Positions 53,591 to 62,716 of a stretch of 64,000 bases of DNA are shown here, one piece after another. Source of the DNA: Ignavibacteria bacterium (GTDB lineage Bacteria; Bacteroidota; Ignavibacteria; Tepidaquicellales; Tepidaquicellaceae); assembly GCA_016719565.1 (NCBI GenBank), contig JADJYU010000003.1:62001-126000 (forward strand). The letters are read 5' to 3'. The translations under genes and the position numbers were made by a program. A model generated the notes under the pieces. It was not told the origin of the DNA. It searched no databases and saw nothing but the letters and a program-made list of their open reading frames with translations. The stretch's first letter is position 1, and each line of letters begins with the position of its first letter.

Positions 53591-54205
53591 TTATTTTTTA
53601 ATTGAATTTATAATAAATACAGGTATCTCTTTTTTTCTTTTATTAAGGAATTTTCTGAAGTCTTCATCATTCATTCCGAAAACATTCATTATCATAGGTC
53701 TTGCAAGGAACGGAAAAATACACAGCGAGATCATATTCAGAAAAAGCTGAACAGGATCCACCGGTTTGATAATGCCGTCCCTTACGGCTGATTTGATCTG
53801 CTTAATGAAAACATCAGGTTTGAACCTGACTTTTTCCTTGAATATTTTAAAAAACTTTTCCGGATTGTTGTTCATTTCCTTTATGATAAAGGCGGGTATT
53901 ACTGAATTCTCCGAAAGTATTGTAATGTATTTATCTGTAAAGTAACTGATCTTTTCTAACAATGGCATTTCCGCATTGAGAAGTTCGCTTACCTGAGGCA
54001 AAATATTTCCCGTCGCTTCAGCAAACACTGCATCAAATAACGCTTCCTTGTTCCTGAAATAATAGTGGAGCATTGCTTTGTTTATATTTGCTTCATCTGC
54101 GATCTCCTGCATTCTTGCGCCGTCTAGTCCTTTCAGATAAAATATTTTTTTTGCAGAGGTAAGGATCCGTTCGTGTGTGTTAATGTCTATTGTTTTCTTC
54201 TTCAT
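53591..54205 (-). CDS. TetR/AcrR-family repressor (CecR-like position)
   Basis: The start is ATG at 54205 ('MKKKTIDINTHERILTSAKK'), because the region upstream in frame has no domain content and contains the operator. The N-terminal helix-turn-helix is clear: 'ILTSAKKIFYLKGLDGARMQ' then 'IADEANINKAMLHYYFRNKE'. The remaining 150 residues are a helical ligand-binding domain with 'FIIKEMNNNPEKFFKIFKEK'. It leads the HlyD-ABC-ABC-permease-permease operon, the same order as E. coli cecR-ybhGFSR, so it probably represses that operon until an inducer such as a drug binds. A perfect palindrome lies 33 bases upstream of its start. Confidence 0.9.
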   Translation of the reverse strand: MKKKTIDINTHERILTSAKKIFYLKGLDGARMQEIADEANINKAMLHYYFRNKEALFDAVFAEATGNILPQVSELLNAEMPLLEKISYFTDKYITILSENSVIPAFIIKEMNNNPEKFFKIFKEKVRFKPDVFIKQIKSAVRDGIIKPVDPVQLFLNMISLCIFPFLARPMIMNVFGMNDEDFRKFLNKRKKEIPVFIINSIKK

Positions 54206-54237
54206 GGTTTTCTTTGTCTGAATATTAACCGTATAGA

Positions 54238-54253
54238 TTAACCATTTGGTTAA
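54238..54253. promoter_or_regulatory. Putative TetR operator: TTAACCA-TT-TGGTTAA
   Basis: This perfect 7-bp inverted repeat around a 2-base centre lies 33-48 bases upstream of the TetR start codon, just where a promoter would be expected. TetR dimers bind palindromes of this size and often repress their own operon. It is the only such palindrome seen in that short upstream region. The binding itself is inferred. Confidence 0.65.
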
Positions 54254-54298
54254 CAATAAATTAATAAGTTCCGTTATAAGATTCAACTTAATAGAAAA

Positions 54299-54322
54299 CC
54301 CCTGTTAATTTTCTAACAGGGG
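54299..54322 (-). terminator. Hairpin terminator after the porin gene
   Basis: CCCCTGTTA (54299-54307) and TAACAGGGG (54314-54322) form a perfect 9-bp stem with a 6-base loop. On the minus strand it is followed by GTTTTCTATT, a weak T tract. It lies between the porin stop at 54364 and the TetR promoter, so it should end porin transcription and insulate the TetR operon. Confidence 0.75.
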
Positions 54323-54363
54323 CTGAAGCGATACTTATTAATTCATTGATTTTAAAACTGACT

Positions 54364-55457
54364 TTATCTGTAGTCATAAAAGACGGTTATCCTCGGGACT
54401 ACATCTGTCTTTCTTCCTGCAGAGTTTTCATTTTTTTTCTTATAGGCGTTCAGCCATAGATTTGGCATAATATGGATCTTTGGATGTGGCAGCAATTCAA
54501 TTCCCGCAGTCACAAAATACTCATTAAATCCTGTCTGAGCTGTACTTGAATTATCATTAAAATAATCAAACCTGGTGAAAAATTTTACATTATCCTTATA
54601 TAAATTTCCTCTTAGAAAAATACTTATTCCGAGCGGATCAGATTCTGAAAGTCCGGAAGCGGCGGCTTTATTTTCCTGATAAAAACTTTCTGCACCCGCA
54701 AAAAAACTTCCGGAATTAAATCCAAGAAAAGCACTTAATGTATATTTATCCTTGTCTCCGAATGGTTCATAATCCCCGCTTAGTGATGCAGTAATTTTCT
54801 TTTCCGCAAAATTTCCCGCAAGTCTTCCGTAAATTTTTTTATGTTTGTTAATTTCCGCTGTGACCCTGATCCTGTAGCGATCATTAATGAGTAACCAAAA
54901 TTCTTTTCTGCATCGAAATTTCCGTTCAGCGATATTCCCATATCCCTTGAAAAGTTAACTGATCTCAGATCCATTGATGTTTTTTCAATTGATCTGTAAC
55001 CCCAGTAAGTTTCGGTCTCATATGAAAAGGATGGAGTCGGCTGTAATCCAAACGTCAGATGTGATAAGCTGAAAATTTCTTTCCAGGTCAGGAATGCATC
55101 CTTTACGAGCACTGCTCTTTTATTATTTGTTAATTTGTCGTTACCGTCATATGCAAGCACAAACCTGGCAAAAAAATCTTCACTAATATTGTGATCATAC
55201 CCAAGGAATATTCTCCTGAATTCAAATGAATTATAATTCTTATTGTATCCGGTATATTCAAGCGCCGTCGATGTAGAATCCCCGCCTGTTTTGTAAAAAT
55301 AATCGAAGAAGACAAGTCCCCAAACTTTTCCCGGAGGATCATCATTTTTATTATCTTTGTCATCGATATTACTTAATCCCTGAAATGTCTGAGCATTTAA
55401 AATTCCAAAAGCAAATAACAGTAAAAGTGCTGTAAATAATTTATTCATTTTTTTCAA
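54364..55457 (-). CDS. Outer-membrane porin, OprO/OprP-like (one frame break)
   Basis: The first 225 residues read from ATG at 55457 with a signal peptide ('LFTALLLLFAFGILNAQ'). After a G-run break near 54870, the frame continues as 'VTAEINKHKKIYGRLAGNF' to the end 'ITVFYDYR' (TAA at 54364-54366), giving about 364 residues. Alternating hydrophobic/aromatic strands such as 'NSFEFRRIFLGYDHNISEDF', 'FARFVLAYDGND', 'LTFGLQPTPSFSYETETYWG' and 'VKFFTRFDYFNDNSS' indicate a beta-barrel. The 'fr.rR...G' and 'qpTPsf...E..wGyR' blocks resemble the phosphate-selective porin O/P family. The substrate is not clear. It is transcribed alone, ending at the hairpin at 54299-54322. Confidence 0.7.
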
Positions 55458-55616
55458 TGTAAAGTTATTGTTAAATCTTTATTACAAAAATATAAGAATA
55501 ATTATTAAAAAAGATGATATAAGTCAATTTATTCAGAATTAATTTTATTATTGATTAAAATTATTCAATTGTAATAAAGCTATATTTTTAGGAATTTTCG
55601 TAAAATCAGTCATCAA

Positions 55617-56462
55617 ATGAAAAATATTCTATTTCCAACGGATTTCTCACAGAATGCAGACAATGCATTAAACTATGCAATTGATATTGCTGCTAAGACA
55701 AAAGGCGTATTAATACTGTTTCATGCTTACAGCGTGCAGCTTATTGACCCGAATATGCCCGCTGAAATTTATCTCTCCGCTTATCAGGAAGAAGAAAAAA
55801 CCGCAAAGGAAAATCTCGAAGATCTGAAAAAAAGAATTATTGAATCAAACAGGGATGAAAACGGTAACCATTTGTTTGATGTGGAAGCAGTCGTATCGCA
55901 GGGGCTAATTGTAGATGAAGCGGTATCAATGATCGATGAATTTAAAATCGATCTTGTCATTATGGGCACTCACGGCGCGACCGGTCTGACAGAACTCATT
56001 CTCGGAAGCAACACTGCAAGTCTTATCGAAAAATCTCCCGTACCGGTTCTCGCTATTCCTCAGAATGCTCTCAGCAAATCAATAGAGAACATTGTTTACG
56101 CATATGATGACATCAAAGCAAATATGATCTCATTTCAGAGACTGTTGAAATTTGCCGCAATATTCGATTCCGAAATTATTTTACTGCACATTATAGAAAG
56201 CGGCAGTAATACTGAAGAGAAAAATAAAAGAGAGTTTGAAAATATAAAAAATTCCGTTGGTTCGGATAAAATTAAATTAGCATTGGTCATGGAAGAAAAT
56301 GTACTGGAAGGTATTAATGATTTTATTAATAAGAATGAAACGGATGTACTTGCAATGGCAATCAAAAAGAGAACTCTTCTTGACAAAATTTTCAGCAGAA
56401 GCATTACAAAGAAAATGGCTTATCATACAAAGATCCCTTTGCTTGCACTTCATAAAGTCTGA
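55617..56462 (+). CDS. Universal stress protein, tandem UspA domains
   Basis: The 281-residue protein contains two UspA-like domains. The first starts 'MKNILFPTDFSQNADNALNY' and keeps the ATP-binding motif 'GTHGATGLTELILGSNTASL' with 'SPVPVLAIP'. The second starts 'ENIVYAYDDIKAN' and ends 'ITKKMAYHTKIPLLALHKV'; its 'G-2x-G-9x-G(S/T)' loop is degenerate ('AIKKRTLLDKIFSRSITKK'), so it probably does not bind ATP. Such proteins help cells through starvation and other stress. It stands alone, 50 bases before polA, with which it could be cotranscribed. Confidence 0.88.
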   Translation: MKNILFPTDFSQNADNALNYAIDIAAKTKGVLILFHAYSVQLIDPNMPAEIYLSAYQEEEKTAKENLEDLKKRIIESNRDENGNHLFDVEAVVSQGLIVDEAVSMIDEFKIDLVIMGTHGATGLTELILGSNTASLIEKSPVPVLAIPQNALSKSIENIVYAYDDIKANMISFQRLLKFAAIFDSEIILLHIIESGSNTEEKNKREFENIKNSVGSDKIKLALVMEENVLEGINDFINKNETDVLAMAIKKRTLLDKIFSRSITKKMAYHTKIPLLALHKV

Positions 56463-56511
56463 TCCTGTATTAATATGCTTATGATTATTTCTCAACTATA
56501 TTAAATTTCTT

Positions 56512-59392
56512 TTGACCGAAAAATTATTCCTGATTGACGCAATGGCTATGATATACAGGGCGTACTTTGCCATGATATCAAGTCCGTTAATTAATTCAAA
56601 AGGAAAAAATACTTCCGCTGTTTACGGTTTTGTAAATTCACTGATCAAAATACTTGAAGAGCAGAGCCCCGATCATATCGCTGTCTGCTTTGATACCGCT
56701 TCCCCTACTTTCCGTCATATAGAGTTTCCTGCATACAAAGCTCAGCGTCAGGAAATTCCAACTGATATGCCGTGGCAGATCGATAAAGTCAAAGAAATTG
56801 TAAAAGCGTTTAATATACCTATGATAGAGCTGCCGGGCTATGAAGCCGACGATATTATTGGTACGCTTGTAAAACAGGCTGAGAAAGAGAATGTATTAAG
56901 CTATATGGTAACTCCTGATAAAGATTATATGCAGCTTATCTCGGATAAAGTTTTTATGTTTAAGCCTGCAAAGACTCAGTACGGAACGGACAATGAAATT
57001 ATTGACAAAGAAGGTGTTTTGAAAAAATTCGGGGTAACTCCCGATAAAGTCATTGAAGTCCTCGGACTTATGGGTGACGCTTCGGATAATATACCCGGAA
57101 TAAAAGGAGTAGGAGAAAAGACAGCTACAAGCCTGATTCAGGAATTCGGTTCCATAGAGAATATGTATAATAATATTGATAAGATCACAAAGCCGAAGCT
57201 TAAGGAAAATATACTTTCTCAAAAGAAGGAAGCTCTGCTTTCCTATATGCTGGTGCAGATCAGAACTGACGTTCCGCTGAACATAAATTTCCATAATCTG
57301 AATAAAAGACCTGAAGATGCGGAAGCGCTAACTTCCTTATTTGAAGACCTTGAATTTAAAACTCTCACCAGAAAATTTGCAAAAGACGGGGCCGGCGGTG
57401 ATACTTCGTCTACGCCAAAGAGCAGTATGAGACCTTCAGCAAATGCTGAACTTTATAATAGTATCAAAGTCGATGTTCAGGACAAACCAAGGATCATTAA
57501 AACTATTGCTGATGTAAAGCATGAGTATATCATTATAAAAAGCGTTAAGGAATTTGATGATCTCATAAAACTTCTTAGTAAAGAAGACATAATTTGCTTT
57601 GACACGGAAACCGACGCTCTCGACTGTATGAATACAAATTTAGTCGGCATGTCTTTTTGTTATGAAGAATTCAAAGCCTATTATGTGCCTGTCTCCGGAA
57701 ATCTTTTTGACAGAAAAGCGAAAAAAGGAATAAAGGAAAAATCACTTTTTGATAATGCTGACCAGATTGCAGCAATTGAAAATTCAGAAAAAGGAATTGA
57801 CATAAGCATTGCAGTCGAAAAAGTTAAACCAATACTCGAGAATAAAAAAATTAAATTTGTCGGACAGAATCTGAAATATGATTATCTCGTGATGAGAAAT
57901 TACGGAATAGAAATGTCTAATTTATTTTTTGATACGCTTATCGGCGCATATATTTTAAGACCTGAAGGCGCGCACGATATGGACAGTCTGTCTGAAAAGT
58001 TTTTAGGTTACAAACCTATCTCTATTAAGGAACTGATTGGCAAAGGCAAAGAGCAGATCACTATGGATAAAGTTGATATTGATAAAGCCGGTGAGTATGC
58101 TGCTGAAGACGCTGACGTTACGCTTCAGCTTTTTTATAAATTAAAGTATGAGCTCGGGAAAGCGGATATGAGAAAACTCTGCGATGAAATTGAATTTCCC
58201 CTTATTAAAGTTCTGTCTGAAATGGAATTCGCAGGATTCAAAGTTGATGAAAAAATTCTCGCTTCAATAAATAAACAAACGGAGAAATTCATAAAAGAAT
58301 ATGAAGCTAAAATTTATGCAGCAGCCGGCGAAGAGTTTAATATAAATTCAACACAGCAGCTTGCTCATATTTTATTTAATAAACTTAATCTCACCCCTCT
58401 CAGAAAAACCAAAACAGGTTTTTCCACTGATGTGAAAGTTCTCGAAGAACTGAAGTATCAGCATGAGATCGCTGCATTACTTGTCGATTACAGAATGCTC
58501 ACAAAATTGAAATCAACATATCTCGACGGACTTAAAAATGCAGTCAATCCAAGGACAGGAAGAGTTCATACTGTATTCAATCAGGTAGCGGCGGCGACAG
58601 GCAGACTCTCAAGCGTCGATCCGAATCTGCAGAATATTCCCATCAGGACTGAAGCCGGAAGAAGTCTCAGGAAAGCGTTCGTTCCGAGGGATAATTCATA
58701 TCTTATTATGTCAGCTGATTATTCACAGATCGAGCTCCGCATTATGGCGCATTATGCTAATGATGAAAATATGATCAACGCATTCAAAAGAAATCACGAC
58801 ATTCATACTGAAACATCGATGAGAATATTCGGACTGAAATCGAAGTCTGAAGTTACTCCGGGTATGAGGAGGAAAGCAAAGGAAGTTAACTTCGGTATCA
58901 TATACGGAATAGGAGCTTTCGGACTTGCAAACCGTCTTGAGATAAAAAATTCAGAGGCAAAGGAAATTATCGAAAGATATTTCCGCGAGTATCCGAATGT
59001 AAGGACGTATATGGAAGAGACAAAGAAGTTCGCGCATGAAAACGGCTATGTGGAAACTCTGCTCGGCAGAAGGAGATATCTCAGTCAGATCAATAATCAG
59101 AATGCCGCGGCAAGAGCTGAAGATGAAAGAGCTGCGATCAATATGCCGATACAGGGTACTGCAGCGGATATGATTAAGATTGCAATGAATAATATTTATA
59201 ACGAGTTTGTCAAAAATAAACTTGAATCGAAAATGCTCCTGCAGGTGCACGATGAACTTGTATTTGAAGTTAAGAAAACAGAACTGGAAAAGTTAAAAAG
59301 ATCGTTATGGATAAGATGAAGAATGCGATAAAGCTTAGTGTGAATATTGAAGTGGAAGTCGGTGTGGGAGAGAGCTGGTATGAAGCGCATTG
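56512..59392 (+). CDS. polA: DNA polymerase I (one frame break near the C-terminus)
   Basis: The start is TTG at 56512 ('MTEKLFLIDAMAMIYRAYFA'). All three parts are present. The 5'-3' exonuclease (1-290) has 'CFDTASPTFRH' and 'DYMQLISDKV'. The 3'-5' proofreading domain (about 340-540) has 'IICFDTETDALD', which keeps the catalytic Asp and Glu lost in some bacterial Pol I enzymes. The polymerase has motif A 'SADYSQIELR', motif B 'RRKAKEVNFGIIYGIGAFG' and motif C 'LLQVHDELVFEV'. The frame breaks in an A5 run near 59303. One more A gives 'EKLKKIVMDKMKNAIKLSVN' and the normal end at 59390-59392 (about 960 residues). A broken polA is unlikely in a living cell, so this is strong evidence for base-calling errors in this sequence. 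Confidence 0.95.
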
Positions 59393-59439
59393 ATAGTTAT
59401 TAGTTAATAGTTAATAGTTAGTAGTTAATAGTTTATAAA
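59393..59439. repeat. TTAGTTAATAG-type repeats, left of hldD
   Basis: A run of overlapping 'agttattagttaatagttaatagttagtagttaatagtt' units follows the polA stop codon directly. A nearly identical run follows the hldD stop at 60600-60660, so the epimerase gene is bracketed by direct copies of the same AT-rich repeat. The remaining bases up to 59603 are AT-rich and show nothing else. Confidence 0.8.
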
Positions 59440-59603
59440 TTTTAATCTTAAATTTTATTAACTTTCAAATTGAATTTGAAACTCTTTCACAACATACAAT
59501 TAACAAAGCAGTTCATGTTTTAAACGAATTACAAGTGACGAATTTTAGATATATAATTAATACAAATTAAAAATTTAAAATAAAGTTTAAGATATAAATT
59601 TAA

Positions 59604-60605
59604 AACAGGATAGGCAGGGGGTTTATTGGGAGTGCGGTTGTATGGCGGCTTAATCAGCTTGGGATAGATGATATAATTATTGTAGATGATTTCGATAAAG
59701 ATAAGGACAGCATAAAAGACGGATCATTTGACGAAGATAAATGGAAGAATCTTGTTCACCTGAGATATGCCGATATTTTTGACAAAGAAGATTTCGGGCA
59801 TATGCTCTCTTCTGACTTTCTGAAAAATTTTGAAGTGGAAACTGTATTTCATCTCGGCGCGAACAGTTCCACTACGGAAAAAGATTTCGGAAGTCTTCTC
59901 AGGAATAATTACGAGTACACAAAATATTTATGCGAAAAAGCCTTAGACAATAATGTGAGATTTATTTACGCTTCATCCGCAGCTACTTACGGTGACGGCG
60001 CAAACGGTTATGAGGATAATGAAGAAAAGCTTAATACACTTGTTCCGCTGAACGGATACGGTTACTCAAAACACATGTTCGATCTCTGGGCAAAGAAGCT
60101 GAAACTTTTTGACAAAATAGTCGGACTGAAATATTTCAACGTCTACGGTCCGAATGAATATCACAAAGGAGATATGAGAAGCGTAGTCAATAAATGTTTT
60201 CATCAGATCAAGGAGACCGGAAAGGCGAGATTATTTAAATCTTCTAATCCGGATTTCGGGGACGGCGAACAGAGCCGTGACTTTCTATATGTGAAAGACG
60301 CAGTGGAGATGACATTATTTTTCAGGGAAAATAAGATCGTGAATGGAATTTACAATATCGGCACCGGTGAATCAAACAGCTTTAATGAATTTGTAAAACC
60401 CGTTTTTAAAGCTCTTAATATTATAGAGAATATTGAGTATTTTGATATGCCGGAAATTCTACGGGAGAAATATCAGTATTATACAAAAGCGGATATCAGC
60501 AAACTCCGCAAGGCGGGTTATGATAAGGGCATTTATAAAATTGAAGATGCAGTTACGGATTACGTTGGTGGATATTTAAATGCAGAAGACGCTTACTTAA
60601 GTTAA
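59604..60605 (+). CDS. hldD: ADP-L-glycero-D-manno-heptose 6-epimerase-like protein, start codon missing
   Basis: The short-chain dehydrogenase-like epimerase shows the NAD(P)-binding loop 'GRGFIGSAVVWRLNQLG', 'IIIVDDFDKDKDS', 'FHLGANSSTTEKD', the catalytic region 'FIYASSAATYGDG' with 'NGYGYSKHMFD' (YxxxK), 'LKYFNVYGPNEYHKG' and 'DGEQSRDFLYVKDAV'. This order and spacing match HldD, which makes the heptose donor for the LPS inner core. The usual N-terminus 'MxIVTGGAG' is not readable. The frame runs back only to a stop at 59601 with no ATG, GTG or TTG before the glycine loop, so one or two bases near 59605-59620 are probably wrong, or the 5' end is damaged. Short AT-rich repeats flank the gene on both sides. 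Confidence 0.82.
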   Translation, partial: NRIGRGFIGSAVVWRLNQLGIDDIIIVDDFDKDKDSIKDGSFDEDKWKNLVHLRYADIFDKEDFGHMLSSDFLKNFEVETVFHLGANSSTTEKDFGSLLRNNYEYTKYLCEKALDNNVRFIYASSAATYGDGANGYEDNEEKLNTLVPLNGYGYSKHMFDLWAKKLKLFDKIVGLKYFNVYGPNEYHKGDMRSVVNKCFHQIKETGKARLFKSSNPDFGDGEQSRDFLYVKDAVEMTLFFRENKIVNGIYNIGTGESNSFNEFVKPVFKALNIIENIEYFDMPEILREKYQYYTKADISKLRKAGYDKGIYKIEDAVTDYVGGYLNAEDAYLS

Positions 60606-60660
60606 TAGTTAATAGTTAATAGTTAGTAGTTAATTATAGTTATTAGTTAATAGTTTTATA
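60600..60660. repeat. TTAGTTAATAG-type repeats, right of hldD
   Basis: This run of 'agttaatagttaatagttagtagttaattatagttattagttaatagtt' covers the hldD stop codon and matches the run at 59393-59439 over most of its length. It may be a simple-sequence expansion or a recombination scar. It separates hldD from the deiminase gene. Confidence 0.8.
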
Positions 60661-60684
60661 AATGAAATAATAATTAAAAAAAAT

Positions 60685-62407
60685 ATGAAATACATTTTTA
60701 GGAGTTATAATTTTATTAGTGTTTGCAGGAAATTCATGTTCGCAGGATCTTCCGCATTACATGACTGAAAAAGAAAAAGCGGAATATAAGAATTATGTTC
60801 CGACGGTCATTCAGACTGATGATACCAACCCCCCGCCGACTCCGGTAAGGACAATGGCTGAATGGGAAGAAGTGCAGGGAGTCATAGTTGCTTGGACTTC
60901 TTATACGACTATCATCAGGCAGATTGTGGATTATGTGCAGGATGAATGTCAGGTATTTATTGTCTGCAGTGATTCAAATACGGTAAAGACTTTTCTAACA
61001 AGCGGCGGCGTGCCTCTTGTAAATCTTAAGTTTATAATTGCGCCGTTCAATTCTGTATGGTGCAGGGATTACGGTCCTTGGGCTGTATATTCAGGAATTT
61101 CTGACAGTCTGAAATTGATAGACTGGATATATAACAGACCCAGACCTTTAGATGATAATGTCCCTGTAGCATTTGCAAATTACGCTTCTCTTCCGATTTT
61201 TCAGGCGACAATTTCTCCCAATAATCTGATCGCAACCGGAGGTAATTTAATGGTTGACGGAAACGGTACAGCTTTTTCTTCAAGACTTATCATTGATGAA
61301 AATCCTACAAAAACTGAATCACAGATAGACGGAATTATGAACAGTTATATGGGCGTCACAAGATATATAAAAATGAATACACTTCCTTTTGATGAGATAC
61401 ATCACATTGATATGCATATGAAATTGTTAGATGAGGAAACAATAATGGTAGGACAATATCCGACGGGAGTCGCTGACGGTCCGCAGATCGAAGCGAATCT
61501 GCAGTATGTGTTAAATAATTTTCAAACCTGTTACGGCAGACCTTATAAAGTAGTGAGGATACCAATGCCGCCAAGCGCATCCGGTCAGTATCCGCCGAGT
61601 TCAAATTATTTTACTTATACAAATTCAGTATTTGTCAATAAGACAGTTATTGTTCCGATTTACGGACTTGCGCAGGACACAACTGCATTAAGAATTTACA
61701 GGGAAAATCTTCCGGGATATAGAGTAGTAGGAATTAATTCCAGCGGAATGATCTCCGCTCTAGGAGCAATTCACTGCATTACCAAAGAGATCGGCGTAGC
61801 TGAGCCGGTATTTTTCTCACATGCAAAACTTATAAATACGCTGAATACAACTTCACCATATGAAGTAAAATCTTATATCAAAACACGCTCAGGAGTCGCT
61901 TCTGCTAAAGTTCATTGGAGAACCGATACAACCCAGTCATATAATGAGATAACGATGACGCAGTCACTTGATACATTCAGAGCGTCAATTCCCGCGCAGC
62001 CGCTGGGTACTAAAGTTTACTATTATATCTCAGCGAATTCCAATTCAGGCAGAACATCTTCAAAGCCGATCACAGCGCCGGCAGGTTACTTTAAATTTGT
62101 AATTGACAATCCGACTTCAGTAACACCGCAGACATTGCAGCCGGAAGTTTATACATTATCTCAGAACGTTCCGAATCCTTTCAACCCGGAAACGAAAATA
62201 AATTTTTCAATTCCGAAATCAGGATTAGTTACTCTGAAAATTTATGATATCTCCGGGAGAGAAGTCTCGACGATTGTTAATGAAATAAGGAATGCCGGAA
62301 GTTACATAGTAGTATTTAATGCATCTAATCTGCCAAGCGGAGTTTACTTTTATAGAATGGAAACAGACGGATTTGCAGATACAAAAAAAATGATGCTGAT
62401 CAAGTAG
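60685..62407 (+). CDS. Secreted peptidylarginine-deiminase-type enzyme with T9SS tail (one frame break)
   Basis: The start is ATG at 60685 ('MKYIF'). One frame break at about 60702 leads into the rest of the signal peptide, 'GVIILLVFAGNSCSQ'. The catalytic domain (about residues 40-380) has the guanidino-modifying motifs of the Porphyromonas-type PAD/agmatine deiminase superfamily: 'NSVWCRDYGPW' (Asp), 'ATGGNLMVDGNG', 'DEIHHIDMHMKLLDEE' (His and Asp) and 'LGAIHCITKEIG' (Cys nucleophile). An Ig-like domain follows ('KVHWRTDTTQSYNEITM' onward). The last 80 residues are a type A T9SS sorting domain beginning 'YTLSQNVPNPFNPETKINFS' and ending 'KMMLIK'. It should be exported and could turn arginine into citrulline in peptides, or act on free agmatine-like substrates. 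Confidence 0.88.
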
Positions 62408-62422
62408 TTACTCAACTGAGTC

Positions 62423-62465
62423 CACACACTATTTTCACTGTAAAATTAAATGAAAACAGTGTGTG
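62423..62465. terminator. Hairpin after the deiminase gene
   Basis: CACACACTATTTTCA (62423-62437) pairs with TGAAAACAGTGTGTG (62451-62465) over 15 bases with one mismatch. There is no clear T run after it. It lies 16 bases past the deiminase stop and probably ends or stabilises that transcript. The rest of the gap (62466-62716) shows nothing I can support. Confidence 0.6.
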
Positions 62466-62716
62466 TGATTCAATGTGAACAGGTGAAAATGATGCTGTTC
62501 TAATGTTACAAACATTTAGTCCCCCGAACTTATCAATTATTCGGTCAGTCCCCGCACTAATTTCTCTTTAAATTTAAACGTAGGAATAGATAATCAGGGA
62601 CAAAGAATGATGTTTTAAAGTGATATGAGATTTACTAATTTTAATTAAAAATATTATCGGACAGATGTAATCGACATCTCAGAACAAATTCTTTTCATAA
62701 CCTTAAATTCAAAATT

